From contig NZ_JANYGG010000135.1 of assembly GCF_025362505.1 (NCBI RefSeq), positions 1 to 64,000 on the forward strand: a stretch of DNA of 64,000 nucleotides. Reading direction: 5' to 3'. Shown piece by piece: positions 42,503 to 53,600 of the stretch; positions within the stretch are counted from its first letter, which is position 1; every line of letters begins with the position of its first letter. The notes below the pieces were generated by a model. That model saw nothing but the letters and a program-made list of their open reading frames with translations, made no database searches and had not been told where the DNA came from. The position numbers and the translations under genes are program-made. This stretch comes from Sphingomonas sp. (GTDB taxonomy: Bacteria; Pseudomonadota; Alphaproteobacteria; Sphingomonadales; Sphingomonadaceae).

Positions 42503-44884
42503 TTACTCGTCGTTGCCGCCCGTCAGGAACGCCGGGGCGAACTCGGGGGCGGGGCCGCTGTCGCTACGGTCACTGGTTTCGCGGCGCGGGCCACGGTCGC
42601 CACCTTCGCGGCGGGGACCACGGTCGCCGCCGTCACGGCGCGGGCCGCGATCACCGCCGCCGCCACCGGGGCCACGACCCTCGCCACCACGACCACCGCC
42701 GCCATCACGGCGCGGGCCACGATCGGGACGGTCGCCACGCGGGCGGTCACCGCCCTCGCGAGCTTCGCGCGGGGGACGCGTGTCTTCAAGCTCGGCACCG
42801 GTTTCCTGGTCGACGACGCGCATCGACAGGCGGACCTTGCCGCGCTGATCGACCTCGAGCAGCTTGACCTTGACGTCTTGGCCTTCGCTCAGCACGTCGC
42901 GGACATTCTCGACCCGGTCGTTGCGGATTTCGGACACGTGGACGAGCCCGTCCTTGCCCGGCATGAAGGTCACGAACGCGCCGAAATCGACGATGTTGGC
43001 GACCTTGCCGTTGTAGATCGTGCCGATCTCGGGCTCGGCGACGATTCCGTGGATCCACGCGCGGGCGGCCTCGATCTGCGTAACATCCGAAGACGAGATC
43101 TTGATCACGCCCTCGTCGTCAATGTCGACCTTGGCGCCGGTCGTCGCGACGATCTCGCGGATGACCTTGCCGCCGGTACCGATGATCTCGCGGATCTTGT
43201 CCTTGGGCACCGACATCGTCTCGATGCGTGGGGCATGCGCGCTGAGTTCCGAACGCTCGTGGTCGAGCGCCTTGGCCATTTCGCCAAGGATGTGCGCGCG
43301 ACCGTCCTTCGCCTGGGCGAGGGCGACCTTCATGATCTCCTCGGTGATTCCGGCGACCTTGATGTCCATCTGGAGCGAGGTGATGCCCTCGGACGTGCCG
43401 GCGACCTTGAAGTCCATGTCGCCAAGGTGATCCTCGTCGCCAAGGATGTCGCTGATGACGGCAAAGTCCTTGCCTTCGAGGATGAGGCCCATGGCGATGC
43501 CCGCGACCGGACGGATCAGCGGAACGCCCGCGTCCATCATCGACAGCGAACCGCCGCAGACCGTCGCCATCGACGAGGAGCCATTGCTCTCGGTAATGTC
43601 GGACAGAACGCGGATGGTGTAGGGGAAGTCCGCGTTCGACGGCAGCATCGGGTGCAGCGCGCGCCACGCCAGCTTGCCGTGGCCGATTTCGCGGCGGCCC
43701 GGCGCGCCGAAGCGGCCGACTTCACCGACCGAGTAGGGCGGGAAGTTATAGTGGAGCATGAAGCGCGAGTAGGACAGGCCGTCGAGCCCGTCGATCATCT
43801 GCTCGCTGTCCTTCGTGCCGAGCGTGGTGGTGCAGATCGCCTGCGTCTCGCCGCGGGTGAACAGCGCCGAACCGTGGGTGCGCGGCAGAAAGCCGACCAT
43901 CGCTTCGATCGGGCGAACCGTCTTGGTGTCGCGGCCGTCGATGCGGCGGCCTTCCTTGAGGATCGCGGTGCGGACGATGTCGGCCTCGAGCGACTTGACC
44001 GCCTTCGATGCGGACATCTGCTCCTGCGGGGTGGCGTCGGCGAAGGCGGCCTTGGCCTTATCGCGGACGATCGTCAGCGCCTTCGAGCGCTCGCCCTTGT
44101 CGGTCAGCTTGTAGGCCGCTTCGATGTCCTTGCCGACGACGGTCTTGAGCTTCGCCTTGGCGGCGGTCTTGGCGTCGTTGGTGGCGAGGTCCCACGGGTC
44201 CTTGGCGGCCTTCTCGGCCAGCTGGATGATGCCTTCGCAGACCTTCTTCGAGGCGGCATGGGCGAACATCACCGCGCCGAGCATGACGTCTTCCGACAGC
44301 TCCTTGGCCTCGGATTCGACCATCATCACTGCGCCCATCGTGCCGGCGACGACGAGGTCGAGGTCGCCCGCCTTGATCTGCTCAGGCGACGGGTTAAGGA
44401 TGTACTCGCCATTCTCGTAGCCGACGCGCGCGCCGCCGATCGGGCCCATGAACGGCACGCCGCTGAGAGTGAGGGCGGCGGAGGCGGCGATCATCGCGAG
44501 GATGTCGGGCTCATTCTCGCCGTCGTAGGAAAGGACCTGCGCGATGACGAGGACCTCGTTGTAGAAGCCTTCGGGGAACAGCGGGCGGATCGGGCGATCG
44601 ATCAGGCGGCTGGTCAGCGTTTCCTTTTCGGTCGCGCCGCGCTCGCGCTTGAAGAAGCCGCCCGGGATTCGCCCGGCGGCCGAGAATTTTTCCTGATAGT
44701 GGACGGTCAACGGGAAGAAGTCCTGACCCGGCTTGACCGACTTGGCGGCGGTGACGGCGCACAGCACCACGGTTTCGCCCAGGGTCGCCATCACGGCGCC
44801 GTCGGCCTGGCGGGCAACGCGCCCGGTTTCGAGCTTCAGCGTCTTGCCGCCGAGATCGATTTCCACAGTCTTTACATTGAACAT
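42503..44884 (-). CDS. pnp: Polyribonucleotide nucleotidyltransferase (PNPase) with a Gly/Arg/Asp-rich tail
   Basis: The 793-residue protein has two RNase PH domains ([45 protein letters not shown] and [36 protein letters not shown]). The active-site aspartates are in [22 protein letters not shown] domain ([17 protein letters not shown]) and an S1 domain follow. It degrades RNA phosphorolytically in the degradosome. The last about 80 residues are a tandem [15 protein letters not shown] tail beyond the usual length of about 700 residues. It follows rpsO on the minus strand, the common rpsO-pnp order. Confidence 0.95.
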   Translation of the reverse strand: MFNVKTVEIDLGGKTLKLETGRVARQADGAVMATLGETVVLCAVTAAKSVKPGQDFFPLTVHYQEKFSAAGRIPGGFFKRERGATEKETLTSRLIDRPIRPLFPEGFYNEVLVIAQVLSYDGENEPDILAMIAASAALTLSGVPFMGPIGGARVGYENGEYILNPSPEQIKAGDLDLVVAGTMGAVMMVESEAKELSEDVMLGAVMFAHAASKKVCEGIIQLAEKAAKDPWDLATNDAKTAAKAKLKTVVGKDIEAAYKLTDKGERSKALTIVRDKAKAAFADATPQEQMSASKAVKSLEADIVRTAILKEGRRIDGRDTKTVRPIEAMVGFLPRTHGSALFTRGETQAICTTTLGTKDSEQMIDGLDGLSYSRFMLHYNFPPYSVGEVGRFGAPGRREIGHGKLAWRALHPMLPSNADFPYTIRVLSDITESNGSSSMATVCGGSLSMMDAGVPLIRPVAGIAMGLILEGKDFAVISDILGDEDHLGDMDFKVAGTSEGITSLQMDIKVAGITEEIMKVALAQAKDGRAHILGEMAKALDHERSELSAHAPRIETMSVPKDKIREIIGTGGKVIREIVATTGAKVDIDDEGVIKISSSDVTQIEAARAWIHGIVAEPEIGTIYNGKVANIVDFGAFVTFMPGKDGLVHVSEIRNDRVENVRDVLSEGQDVKVKLLEVDQRGKVRLSMRVVDQETGAELEDTRPPREAREGGDRPRGDRPDRGPRRDGGGGRGGEGRGPGGGGGDRGPRRDGGDRGPRREGGDRGPRRETSDRSDSGPAPEFAPAFLTGGNDE
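42530..42768 (-). repeat. Tandem Gly/Arg/Asp repeat encoding the PNPase tail
   Basis: The coding strand repeats units of about 27-30 bases giving [10 protein letters not shown] and [19 protein letters not shown]. Low-complexity RG-rich tails of this type bind RNA or drive condensate-like assembly in other RNA enzymes. Repeat number may vary between strains. Confidence 0.6.
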
Positions 44885-45108
44885 GTTGTTTCCTTCACCC
44901 GGACGCCAGATGCGGCCGGGACGTCGTGGTGGGACAGCCGGTCCACCATCGGTCGGGGCCTAAAAAATGCCCCAGGGACGCCAGCCGAATTGCCGGTTTC
45001 CCGATACGAAAAGGGCACCGCCCAGAGACTGATCGTTGGCAGGAGGCGCGCTGTGCGCGACTGCTGAAAACGTGAATCAGGCACTGCGCAAACGACGCGC
45101 CCTTATTT

Positions 45109-45378
45109 TTACTTGCGAAGGCCGAGCTTGGCGATCAGGTCGGTGTAGCGGGTAGCGTCCTCGCGCTTGAGATAGTCGAGCAGCGAGCGGCGCTTGTTGA
45201 CCATCATGAGCAGGCCGCGACGCGAATGGTTATCCTTCGCGTGGGTTTTGAAATGCTCGGTCAGGGTCAGGATGCGGCTGGTGATGATCGCGATCTGGAC
45301 CTCGGGCGAACCCGTGTCATTTTCGGCGCGACCATGTTCGGTGATCAACTTCTGCTTGTTTTCAGCGGTAATCGACAT
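45109..45378 (-). CDS. rpsO: 30S ribosomal protein S15
   Basis: The 89-residue protein begins [36 protein letters not shown]. It contains [39 protein letters not shown], as S15 does along its length. ATG 45378 is used rather than the TTG one codon upstream. It lies 14 bases after truB and before pnp. The 224-base rpsO-pnp gap (44885-45108) shows no recognised motif. Confidence 0.96.
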   Translation of the reverse strand: MSITAENKQKLITEHGRAENDTGSPEVQIAIITSRILTLTEHFKTHAKDNHSRRGLLMMVNKRRSLLDYLKREDATRYTDLIAKLGLRK

Positions 45379-45392
45379 CAAATACTCCTTGA

Positions 45393-46277
45393 TTAGATGT
45401 TGAACCCGCGGACGACCCGAAGGCCGTCGGTTCCGGCTTCGACCAAGGCCACCGGACGACCAGCGTCGGTGGCAAGGACAAGGCCCGGTGTCGCGAGCGT
45501 CCGATCGAGCTTCTGTCCGTGACGGAGCAGGGTGGCTTCTTCGGGAGTGACGGGGAGGGCCGGGATGTCGTCCAGCCCCGCGATGAGCGGGAGGACCGCC
45601 CCATCAAGCTGCCGCGCCTTAGCAAGGTCGGCCAATTTGTCCAGCGATATCGCCTGAGCGAGCGAGAAGGGTCCGGCGCGGGTGCGGCGCAGCCGGGTCA
45701 CATGGCCGACCGTCCCGGCCGCGACTGCCAGGTCGCGGGCGAGGGACCGGATGTAAGTGCCCTTCGATACGGACGTCACGAATGTCGCGCTGTCCCCGAC
45801 GAATTCGATCAGGCGCAGCTGATGGATCGTCACCTGCCGTGTCGCCAGCGCCACCTCCTCACCGGCCCGGGCAAGATCATAAGCACGCTTGCCGTCGACC
45901 TTCAGCGCCGAATAGGCCGGCGGGATCTGGTCGATGATCCCGGTGAAGCGGGGCAGGATTTCGGCGACCGTCGCCGCCGTCGGGCGAACCGGGCTGGTCG
46001 CGATCACCGCGCCCTCGAGGTCGAGCGTGTCGGTTTGCGCTCCGAAGGTGACGGTGAAGGCATAGTCCTTCGTCGCGTCTAGCATGTGCCCCGCAAGCTT
46101 GGTCGCCTCGCCCAGCGCGATCGGGAGGACCCCGGACGCGAGCGGGTCGAGCGTGCCCCCGTGCCCGACCTTGGTCTTCGCCTCACCCGCCTCGCGCAGC
46201 GCGCGCTTGACCGCCGAGACGCACGGGGTCGAGCCGATCCCGACCGGCTTGTCGAGGATGATCCAGCCGCTGAGCAT
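45393..46277 (-). CDS. truB: tRNA pseudouridine(55) synthase TruB
   Basis: The 294-residue protein starts [24 protein letters not shown]. It has the catalytic [25 protein letters not shown] with the nucleophilic Asp, then [24 protein letters not shown] and [14 protein letters not shown]. It makes pseudouridine 55 in the T loop of tRNAs. The start at ATG 46277 shares one base with the TGA of the GNAT gene (TGATG); the ORF-track start extends wrongly into that gene. Confidence 0.95.
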   Translation of the reverse strand: MLSGWIILDKPVGIGSTPCVSAVKRALREAGEAKTKVGHGGTLDPLASGVLPIALGEATKLAGHMLDATKDYAFTVTFGAQTDTLDLEGAVIATSPVRPTAATVAEILPRFTGIIDQIPPAYSALKVDGKRAYDLARAGEEVALATRQVTIHQLRLIEFVGDSATFVTSVSKGTYIRSLARDLAVAAGTVGHVTRLRRTRAGPFSLAQAISLDKLADLAKARQLDGAVLPLIAGLDDIPALPVTPEEATLLRHGQKLDRTLATPGLVLATDAGRPVALVEAGTDGLRVVRGFNI

Positions 46278-46756
46278 CAGGCGGCGGGTGCGCCTGCGAT
46301 CGGCCATTCGTCCTTCAGGATTGCGAACAGCACCGTGTCGCGGACGTGGCCGGTCCAGGTGATCCGGTCGGCGCGAAGTACGCCCTCGCGCACCGCACCG
46401 AGCTTCTTGCATGCCGCCTGGCTGCGCTCGTTGCGCCGGTCGACGCGGAATTCGACCCGGCGGAAGCCGCACGAGAAAGCGCGCTCGAGCATCATGTCCT
46501 TGACGCGGGCGTTGAGGCCGGTGCCGCGCATCGCCGGGCGATAATAGGTTGCGCCGATTTCCAGCGTCTGGCGCGCCGGGTCGATGCCGAGGAAGCTCGC
46601 CATCCCGGCCAGCGTATCGCCGTCGAACAGCACGAGCACATGGTTGCGCGGGTTGGCGGAGAGGGCATCGATACTCTCGTCGAAATGGTCCGGGTCGAAT
46701 GAGCTCGAATAGATCGCCCAGATGTCGCGATCCTCGGCGCAGGCAGCCATCAGCAT
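46277..46756 (-). CDS. GNAT-family N-acetyltransferase (N-terminus uncertain)
   Basis: The 159-residue protein shows the RimJ/RimL-like GNAT core: TLEIGATYYRPAMRGTGLNARVKDMMLERAFSCGFRRVEFRVDRRNERSQAACKKLGAVREGVLRADRI. GTGLNARVK takes the acetyl-CoA loop position. Coding continues upstream of ATG 46756 as CRAEPLGEDHRA with no start codon. The ATG overlapping the rbfA stop (near 46813) opens a different frame ([13 protein letters not shown]). A small frameshift near the start is possible. It is inserted between rbfA and truB. Confidence 0.75.
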   Translation of the reverse strand: MLMAACAEDRDIWAIYSSSFDPDHFDESIDALSANPRNHVLVLFDGDTLAGMASFLGIDPARQTLEIGATYYRPAMRGTGLNARVKDMMLERAFSCGFRRVEFRVDRRNERSQAACKKLGAVREGVLRADRITWTGHVRDTVLFAILKDEWPIAGAPAA

Positions 46757-46814
46757 CGCGCGGTGGTCCTCGCCGAGCGGCTCGGCGCGGCAGCCCTCGC
46801 CGCGGCGAGATCGG

Positions 46815-47207
46815 TCATTCCTCGCCGAGGTCCCGCGCGACCTTGGGCGAGCGCAGGATCGCGTCGATCTTGCCGCCTTCGTCGAAGCTCTCGTCCGCGC
46901 GGAATTTGATCTTCGCGGCGTATCTGACGCGCACGCGGTTGGCGACTTCGCGCTGGAAGAAGGCGGTGTTGGTGCGCAAGGCCTTGAGCACCGCCTCCTC
47001 GTCCTGCCCGAGCAGTGGTTTCACGAAGACGATCGCGTGGCGCAGGTCGGGCGTCATGCGCACCTCGGTGACGCTGACGAGATGGCTGGCGAGTGTCTCG
47101 TCATGCACATCGCCGCGCATCAGGATGTCGGACAGCACATGCCGCACCTGCTCGCCAACGCGAAGCAGACGGACCGAGCGGCCCTCGGGGGTTTCGTTCG
47201 TCTTCAC
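46815..47207 (-). CDS. rbfA: Ribosome-binding factor A
   Basis: The 130-residue protein contains [55 protein letters not shown] and a KH-like [26 protein letters not shown] end, matching RbfA. It assists 16S rRNA 5' maturation and cold adaptation. The start is GTG 47207, overlapping the flippase TGA (GTGA). Confidence 0.94.
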   Translation of the reverse strand: MKTNETPEGRSVRLLRVGEQVRHVLSDILMRGDVHDETLASHLVSVTEVRMTPDLRHAIVFVKPLLGQDEEAVLKALRTNTAFFQREVANRVRVRYAAKIKFRADESFDEGGKIDAILRSPKVARDLGEE

Positions 47208-48583
47208 TTCATTTCACCGGCCTGCAGGGCAATCAGGGTTTCCGCCTCGTCGGAATTCAACGGCCGCGACCGATTTTTCCGACGGGCGAACCGGTCACTG
47301 AAAATCATCAGGGCTAGGAGGAAGAATGTCCCGGTGACCATCGCAATGCCATAACCCGTCGCGCCGAGCGTGGGAATGAGCGCGGCGAACAATAGCGTCA
47401 ACAGCGCCGCGTAGGGGAGTTGTACCCAGAATTGGCGCCACATCATCGCCGCTCCGATCATCTCCTGCAAATAGACGTTGGAAATGACCATCGGAACCGT
47501 CGACAGGACCACCAGCGAGAAGGCGAAGGCACCCGCGTGAAATCCGGGGCCGTAGGCCGACATCACCAGCGGCGAAAACAGGACCAGGGGAAGGGTGCCG
47601 GCAATAGCGACCAGACCGCTGATCCATGCAAGCTTGTTGCGCAGACGAGCCGAATTATCGTGATCGCCCGCTCCGTGATGGCGGCTGAAGCGCGGGATGG
47701 CGACCGTGCCGAGTGCGCTGGTAATGAGCAAGGCCGGGCCACGCCATTGAAGCCCGGTGGTGGCGACTGCAACCGCACTGAGTCCGCCCGCGTGACTCGA
47801 AAGCCAATAGATGCCGAACCAGTTGGCAAGTCCCGACAGAGCCCCGACCCCGACCGTCGGCAAGGCGAAGTCGAGGAACAGGCTCCGGGCCGAAAGCGGT
47901 TCGCCAGACCTCGGAATGTTGAACTTGCGGCGCAGTCGGTTGACATGCGCTCTCAGGATGAATGTCCTCGGTAACATCATCGCCAGCATGACGATCAACG
48001 CCCCGACCAGGCCAAACTCCCGCGCGCTGAAAAACGTCAACGGAAGCGAGACGATTCCGATGGCGACGCGCAGGCTCGCCAGAAAACGGAAGGATTCGAA
48101 GCCCTGCGCAAATCCGTCCTGGATACCGCTCCAGACCGCCCCGGATATCAGCAGGATGCCGATCAGCGTGGCCTGTTCGTAGCCGCTGCGATGATAGAGA
48201 AAGACCGATGCCTCGCGGTAGAAAGGTATCAGCGCCAGCACCACGACCGTGCTGATTCCGATCGCGAGCTTGGTGAGCGATCCGATAACACCGGCGACCT
48301 TCGCGGGGTCAGAATGGAGATGCCGGCTGACGAAGACGGTCGCAGCAAGGCCGGACTGGAACCCGACGATGGTAGTGACCACGCCAAGCGTCGCGAACAG
48401 CACGCCATAAGCGCCATAGTCCGTTATCCCGAGCAGACGTGACAGCATTACGGTTTGGCCAACCGCAATCAGCCGGTCAAAGCCCAACAGAACCGTGTAC
48501 CAACCCGCCTTGTTCCCGAAATCTGACCGTGCAAGGCCGCCGACCTTTCGCGCGGTACGCCCCCACAGCGACTGAGCGGTCAT
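47204..48583 (-). CDS. Wzx-like polysaccharide flippase/export protein
   Basis: The 459-residue protein has about 12-14 hydrophobic helices and matches the MATE/MVF polysaccharide flippase group: [41 protein letters not shown], then [20 protein letters not shown]. It moves lipid-linked sugars across the inner membrane. No glycosyltransferase gene is nearby. It is embedded between infB and rbfA with a GTGA overlap to rbfA, so it is co-expressed with translation factors. Confidence 0.8.
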   Translation of the reverse strand: MTAQSLWGRTARKVGGLARSDFGNKAGWYTVLLGFDRLIAVGQTVMLSRLLGITDYGAYGVLFATLGVVTTIVGFQSGLAATVFVSRHLHSDPAKVAGVIGSLTKLAIGISTVVVLALIPFYREASVFLYHRSGYEQATLIGILLISGAVWSGIQDGFAQGFESFRFLASLRVAIGIVSLPLTFFSAREFGLVGALIVMLAMMLPRTFILRAHVNRLRRKFNIPRSGEPLSARSLFLDFALPTVGVGALSGLANWFGIYWLSSHAGGLSAVAVATTGLQWRGPALLITSALGTVAIPRFSRHHGAGDHDNSARLRNKLAWISGLVAIAGTLPLVLFSPLVMSAYGPGFHAGAFAFSLVVLSTVPMVISNVYLQEMIGAAMMWRQFWVQLPYAALLTLLFAALIPTLGATGYGIAMVTGTFFLLALMIFSDRFARRKNRSRPLNSDEAETLIALQAGEMK

Positions 48584-48647
48584 GATGGTCCCTTGGTCGC
48601 GAGTGAAGTGACAGGCCGCACGACGGCAGATCCGGATGCGGCTGGCC

Positions 48648-51188
48648 TCACAGCGTCCGCGCGCGCTCCTCGACTTCGAAGGTTTCGAGGAAGTCGCCGG
48701 CTTTCAGGTCGATGAAGTTCTGCGTGAAAGTCACGCCGCACTCGAGCCCGGCGCGGACTTCGGCGACATCGTCCTTGAACCGGCGCAGCGAGGCGATTTC
48801 TCCGGTGTAGGTGATGACATCGTCGCGCGTGATCCGCGCTTTGAGCGCCTTGCGGATGATGCCTTCGACCACCAGCAGCCCGGCCGCCTTGCCATGCTTG
48901 CCGGCCGAGAAGACTTCGCGGATTTCTGCGCGGCCGACGACCGTCTCGATGATCTCGGGACCGAGTTCGCCGGCCATTGCGCCCTTGGCCCAGTCGGTGA
49001 GGTGATAGATCACGTCGTAATAGCGTAATTCGACCTTGTGCCGCGTGGCGACTTCGCGCGCCTTGGCGTTGGGGCGGACGTTGAACCCGATGATCGGCGC
49101 GCCCGATGCCGAGGCCAGCGTGACGTCGCTTTCGGTGATCGCGCCGACACCTGAATTGAGGATGCGGACCTTGATCTCGTCGGTCGACAGCCGGTTCAAT
49201 GCGTTGACGATTGCTTCGGCCGAGCCCTGGACGTCGGCCTTCACCACGAGCGGGAACTCGATCATCGTCGACGAGCGGTCGGCGAACATATTCTCGAGGC
49301 TGATCGGCGCGCTGGTGGTGCGCTTGCGGTCGAGCAGCGTCTGGCGATAGGCGGCGACCTCGCGGGCGCGGGCCTCGTTCTCGACCACCGTGAACGGGTC
49401 GCCGGCCGACGGCACTGCGCTGAGGCCGAGGACCTCGACCGGGACGGCGGGGCCGGCTTCCTTGATCGGCCGGCCATGGTCGTCGAGCATCGCGCGGACC
49501 TTGCCCGATGCCGCGCCGACGACGAAGATGTCGCCGACCTTGAGCGTGCCGCGCTGGACCAGCACGGTGGCGAGCGGGCCGCGGCCCTTGTCGAGCCGGG
49601 CCTCGATCACGGTCGCTTCGGCGGGGCGGTCGGGGTTGGCCTTCAATTCGAGAATTTCGGCCTGGAGCTCGATCGCCTCGAGCAATTTGTCGAGCCCAGT
49701 CTTCTTGAGCGCGGAGATCTCTACGTCCTGGACGTCGCCGCCCATGTCCTCGACCACGATCTCGTACTGGAGGAGTTCCTCGCGCACCTTCTGTGGCTTG
49801 GCTTCGGGCTTGTCGATCTTGTTGATCGCCACGATCATCGGCACGCCGGCCGCCTTGGTGTGGTTGATCGCCTCGATCGTCTGCGGGCGCAGGCCATCGT
49901 CGGCGGCAACCACCAGAATAACGATGTCGGTGACGTTGGCGCCGCGCTGGCGCATCTCGGTGAACGCTTCGTGGCCCGGTGTGTCGAGGAAAGTAACCTT
50001 CGACTTGTCGGGCAACGTGACTTGGTAGGCGCCGATGTGCTGGGTGATACCGCCGGCCTCGCCCGACTGGACGCTGGCACCGCGGATCGCGTCGAGCAGC
50101 GATGTCTTGCCATGATCGACGTGGCCCATGATCGTGACCACCGGCGGGCGCGTGACGAGCGTCTCGGGCGCATCGACGTCGGCGGCGGAGTCGATGTCGA
50201 CATCGCTCTCGCTGACGCGCTTGATGTTATGGCCGAACTCGGTGACCAGCAGCTCGGCGGTGTCCTGATCGATGGTGTCGACCAGCGCCGAGGGCGAACC
50301 CATCTTGAACAGCGACTTGATCAGGTCTGAGCCGCGCTCGGCCATGCGGTTGGCGAGTTCCTGCACCGTGATCGATTCTGGAACGACGACGTCGCGGACC
50401 TGCTTGGCCGACGGACCAGCCGACTGGTGAGCGCGCTTTTCCTTTTCGCGCGCTCGGCGCAGCGCGGCGAGTGAGCGAGCACGATTGTCGTCTTCGCCGG
50501 ACAGCGCGCGGGTGACGGTGAGCTTGCCCGAGTGGCGGCGGTCGTCGCCGCGGCCACGCACCGGACGTGCAATTTCGGGGCGCTTGACGACCTGAACCGG
50601 ACCGGGCTTGCGGTACGCACGATCTTCGCCCGGACGGCTTTCTTCGCCGACTTCGGGCTCAACAGCGGGCGCGCCCGGCGCCGGCGCCGGCTCGGGAGCG
50701 GGCTCTGCGGCGATGCGCGCGGCTTCGGCGGCCGATTCGTCCTCGGCCTTGCGATTGTCCTCGGCACGGCGCTTCTCGTCCTCGGTCTGCTCGACCTTGG
50801 CGCGATCGTCACGGCGGCGCGCGTCGCTGAGGCTCGTCATGCGCGCCTCTTCGGCTTCACGCAGCAGGCGTTCCTGAAGCTCGCGGCGCGACGCGATGTC
50901 GTCGACCGGCCGTCGCGGCGCGGGGGTTGCGGCCGGGCGCGGCGCAGGGCGCTGCGGGGAAGGAGCCGAAACGGCGGCAACCGGCGCGGGGGCGGGCGCC
51001 TCGGCGGCGGGGGCAGCGACGGGCGCTTCGCCCGGCTTGCCGAGGATGCGGCGCTTCTTGACCTCGACCACGACGGTGTTCGAGCGGCCGTGGCTGAAGC
51101 TCTGCTTCACCTTGCCGGTCTCGACCGTGCGCTTGAGGCCCAGCGGGGGCCGGGTACCAAGCTTGGGCTTGTCGCTCTGGTCGGTCAT
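48648..51188 (-). CDS. infB: Translation initiation factor IF-2
   Basis: The 846-residue GTPase has an N-terminal [29 protein letters not shown], a Pro/Ala and charged linker (residues about 50-270) and the G domain. The G motifs are [19 protein letters not shown] (G1), [12 protein letters not shown] (G3), [10 protein letters not shown] (G4) and SALKKTGL (G5). IF-2 C domains ending [33 protein letters not shown] follow. It overlaps ylxR by ATGA. Confidence 0.96.
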   Translation of the reverse strand: MTDQSDKPKLGTRPPLGLKRTVETGKVKQSFSHGRSNTVVVEVKKRRILGKPGEAPVAAPAAEAPAPAPVAAVSAPSPQRPAPRPAATPAPRRPVDDIASRRELQERLLREAEEARMTSLSDARRRDDRAKVEQTEDEKRRAEDNRKAEDESAAEAARIAAEPAPEPAPAPGAPAVEPEVGEESRPGEDRAYRKPGPVQVVKRPEIARPVRGRGDDRRHSGKLTVTRALSGEDDNRARSLAALRRAREKEKRAHQSAGPSAKQVRDVVVPESITVQELANRMAERGSDLIKSLFKMGSPSALVDTIDQDTAELLVTEFGHNIKRVSESDVDIDSAADVDAPETLVTRPPVVTIMGHVDHGKTSLLDAIRGASVQSGEAGGITQHIGAYQVTLPDKSKVTFLDTPGHEAFTEMRQRGANVTDIVILVVAADDGLRPQTIEAINHTKAAGVPMIVAINKIDKPEAKPQKVREELLQYEIVVEDMGGDVQDVEISALKKTGLDKLLEAIELQAEILELKANPDRPAEATVIEARLDKGRGPLATVLVQRGTLKVGDIFVVGAASGKVRAMLDDHGRPIKEAGPAVPVEVLGLSAVPSAGDPFTVVENEARAREVAAYRQTLLDRKRTTSAPISLENMFADRSSTMIEFPLVVKADVQGSAEAIVNALNRLSTDEIKVRILNSGVGAITESDVTLASASGAPIIGFNVRPNAKAREVATRHKVELRYYDVIYHLTDWAKGAMAGELGPEIIETVVGRAEIREVFSAGKHGKAAGLLVVEGIIRKALKARITRDDVITYTGEIASLRRFKDDVAEVRAGLECGVTFTQNFIDLKAGDFLETFEVEERARTL

Positions 51189-51943
51189 TCTTGTCCTTCG
51201 TCAAACGCAGCAGTCGAGCCGGGGCTCGGGGCGGCAGCACCGCCCTCTAGCCCCGCATCGGGAGAGATGAAAGCTTGCCACCGGGCAATCGCGCGGGAAA
51301 CGCGAGCGGCAGCGGCGGAGTCAATCAAGGCGACGTGTACCACGTTTTCGCGGCCGAGCGCCATCGACAAGATGGGGCGCGCTTCGGGGAAAACCAGCCC
51401 TCGGTCATACCCGCGCCGGTCCGACCCGCCAACCCGCCACGCCGAATCGAGCCGCTTGCGCCCATCCTCGCGCGCATCGGCGGCGTGGAGCAGCAGGTGG
51501 ACTTGGCCTGAGCGGGCGGCGGATTCGACCTTATCGGCCCCGCTGAGGAGTGTGCCCCCGCGAGCCTCGAGCCCGAGCCGGTCGAGCGTTGCCTGGCGCA
51601 AGGCGTCGGTGATGCGCTCGCCAAGGTCGGCGGGGACGTTGATCTCGCCGGTCTTGAACGCGCGGGACAGCGCTCCCTTGAGCTTGCCCTTGGCGTTGGC
51701 CGCATCGAGCGCCGCTCGGTCGACCCCGATCCACGCGCCGCGCCCGGGGGCACGCGCGCCGACGTCGGGCGCAACGCTCCCGTCCGGGCCCAGCGCGAGC
51801 CGGATCAGCGTGTCGCGGGTGCCGGGCGTGCGGGTGAGCACGCAGGTGCGGACAGTGTCCGCCGCCCGCGCCGCCGGCCCGCCAAGACTTGGTCCGTTGA
51901 CCAGAGGTGCCTCAGCTAGCGGGTCATTCTGCTTGTTCCGCAA
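51185..51943 (-). CDS. ylxR: YlxR (DUF448) RNA-binding protein with an L7Ae-like C-terminal domain
   Basis: The 252-residue protein contains RTCVLTRTPGTRDTLIRLALGPDGSVAPDVGARAPGRGAWIGVDRAALDAANAKGKLKGALSRAFK, the YlxR fold. A second part, ESAARSGQVHLLLHAADAREDGRKRL, resembles the L7Ae/L30e fold, the usual alphaproteobacterial fusion. I choose TTG 51943 because GGGGAGG lies six bases upstream. It overlaps the nusA 3' end by 20 bases. No ATG/GTG fits the conserved N-terminus. Confidence 0.85.
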   Translation of the reverse strand: MRNKQNDPLAEAPLVNGPSLGGPAARAADTVRTCVLTRTPGTRDTLIRLALGPDGSVAPDVGARAPGRGAWIGVDRAALDAANAKGKLKGALSRAFKTGEINVPADLGERITDALRQATLDRLGLEARGGTLLSGADKVESAARSGQVHLLLHAADAREDGRKRLDSAWRVGGSDRRGYDRGLVFPEARPILSMALGRENVVHVALIDSAAAARVSRAIARWQAFISPDAGLEGGAAAPSPGSTAAFDEGQE

Positions 51944-53597
51944 CCGCGTCCTCCCCACCAGCGGCGGAGGCCGCATCACCGACAGCCGGAAGAGCGGTGG
52001 CAGCGTCGTCATCCTCGAACCAGTGGGCCCGCGCCGCCATGATGATCTCGTTGCCCTGCTCTTCGCTGAGGTTGAAGTCGGCAAGGATGCCGCCCTTGTC
52101 CTCGGGCCGCTTGACGGCGGTTTCGGCGCGGCGGCGCGGTTCCTGGCGCTTCTTCTGGATCAGCTCGTCGGTGGCGAGGTCGGCGAGATCGTCGAGGTTC
52201 CGGATGTTGGCCTTGCCGAGCACGACCAGCATCGCCTCGGACATGTGCGGCAATTCGGCCAGCGAATCCTCGACACCCAGCCCGCGGCGGATTTCGCGCG
52301 CGGCGGCTTCGCGGCGCTCGAGCGCTTCGGTCGCGCGGTTCTGCAGTTCGCCGGCGATCTCGTCGTCGAGCCCCTCGATCGAGGCGATTTCATCGCTTTC
52401 GACGTAGGCCACTTCTTCCATGCTGGTGAAGCCTTCGGCGACCAGCAGCTGAGCGAGCGTCTCGTCGACGTCGAGTTCCTCCTGGAACATGGTCGAGCGC
52501 TCGACGAATTCGCGTTGGCGCTTCTCGCTCGCATCGGCCTCGGTCAAGATGTCGATCTGCGAATTGGTCAGCTGGCTGGCGAGGCGAACGTTCTGCCCGC
52601 GCCGGCCAATCGCCAGGCTGAGCTGGTCGTCGGGAACGACCACCTCGATCCGGTTTTCTTCCTCGTCGATGACGACGCGCGCGACGGTGGCCGGCTGCAG
52701 GGCGTTGACGACGAAGGTGGCGAGGTCCTCGCTCCACGGAATGATGTCGATCTTCTCGCCCTGCATTTCCTGGACGACCGCTTGGACGCGGCTGCCCTTC
52801 ATGCCGACACAGGCGCCGACCGGGTCGATGCTGCTGTCATAGCTGATCACGCCGATCTTGGCGCGGCTGCCAGGGTCGCGGGCGGCGGCCTTGATCTCGA
52901 TGATCCCGTCGTAGATTTCGGGGACTTCCTGCGCGAACAGCTTTTTCATGAAGTCGGGGTGCGCGCGGGACAGGAAGATCTGGGGGCCGCGCGCTTCGCG
53001 GGCGACGCGCAGGATCAGGCTGCGGATGCGGTCGCCGACGCGGACCATTTCGCGCGGGATCTGCTGGTCGCGGCGGATGACGCCCTCGGCGCGGCCCAGG
53101 TCGACGACGACGTGGCCGAACTCGACGCGCTTGACGACGCCGGTGATGATCTCGCCGCCGCGCTCCTTGAATTCCTCATATTGGCGGTCGCGCTCGGCGT
53201 CGCGAACCTTCTGGAAGATGACCTGCTTTGCGGCCTGAGCGGCGATGCGGCCGAACTCGATCGGGGGCAGCGGATCGACGATGAAATCGCCGACGGTGGC
53301 ATCGGCCTGGAGCTTCGTCGCGCCCTTCAGATCGACCTGCTTGAAATAATCGTCGACCTCCTCGACCACTTCGACGACGCGCCACAGGCGGAGGTCGCCA
53401 GTGACGGGGTCGAGCTTGGCGCGGATGTCGTTCTCAGCGCCGTAGCGCGAGCGGGCGGCGCGCTGGATCGCGTCTTCCATCGCCTCGATGACGATGGCGC
53501 GGTCGATCAATTTCTCCTTCGCCACCGCATCGGCGATGGCGAGCAGTTCGGCCTTGTTGGCGCTGGGGCCGGCGGTCGGCGGGGCAACAGTTGCCAT
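51924..53597 (-). CDS. nusA: Transcription termination/antitermination protein NusA
   Basis: The 557-residue protein has an N-terminal polymerase-binding domain (ELLAIADAVAKEKLIDRAIVIEAMEDAIQRAARSRYGAENDIRAKLDPVTGDLRLWRVVEVVEE). An S1 domain follows, then KH domains (GACVGMKGSRVQAVVQEMQGEKIDIIPW and LAIGRRGQNVRLASQLTNSQIDI). Acidic C-terminal repeats come last. It controls pausing, termination and rRNA antitermination. It follows rimP by 3 bases. Confidence 0.96.
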   Translation of the reverse strand: MATVAPPTAGPSANKAELLAIADAVAKEKLIDRAIVIEAMEDAIQRAARSRYGAENDIRAKLDPVTGDLRLWRVVEVVEEVDDYFKQVDLKGATKLQADATVGDFIVDPLPPIEFGRIAAQAAKQVIFQKVRDAERDRQYEEFKERGGEIITGVVKRVEFGHVVVDLGRAEGVIRRDQQIPREMVRVGDRIRSLILRVAREARGPQIFLSRAHPDFMKKLFAQEVPEIYDGIIEIKAAARDPGSRAKIGVISYDSSIDPVGACVGMKGSRVQAVVQEMQGEKIDIIPWSEDLATFVVNALQPATVARVVIDEEENRIEVVVPDDQLSLAIGRRGQNVRLASQLTNSQIDILTEADASEKRQREFVERSTMFQEELDVDETLAQLLVAEGFTSMEEVAYVESDEIASIEGLDDEIAGELQNRATEALERREAAAREIRRGLGVEDSLAELPHMSEAMLVVLGKANIRNLDDLADLATDELIQKKRQEPRRRAETAVKRPEDKGGILADFNLSEEQGNEIIMAARAHWFEDDDAATALPAVGDAASAAGGEDAVAEQAE

Positions 53598-53600
53598 CGG

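Noticed and set aside
42461-45067. 868-codon plus-strand ORF opposite pnp
   Set aside because: It is the antisense shadow of a clear PNPase gene; high GC at third positions keeps the opposite strand open, and the translation is low-complexity without any domain.
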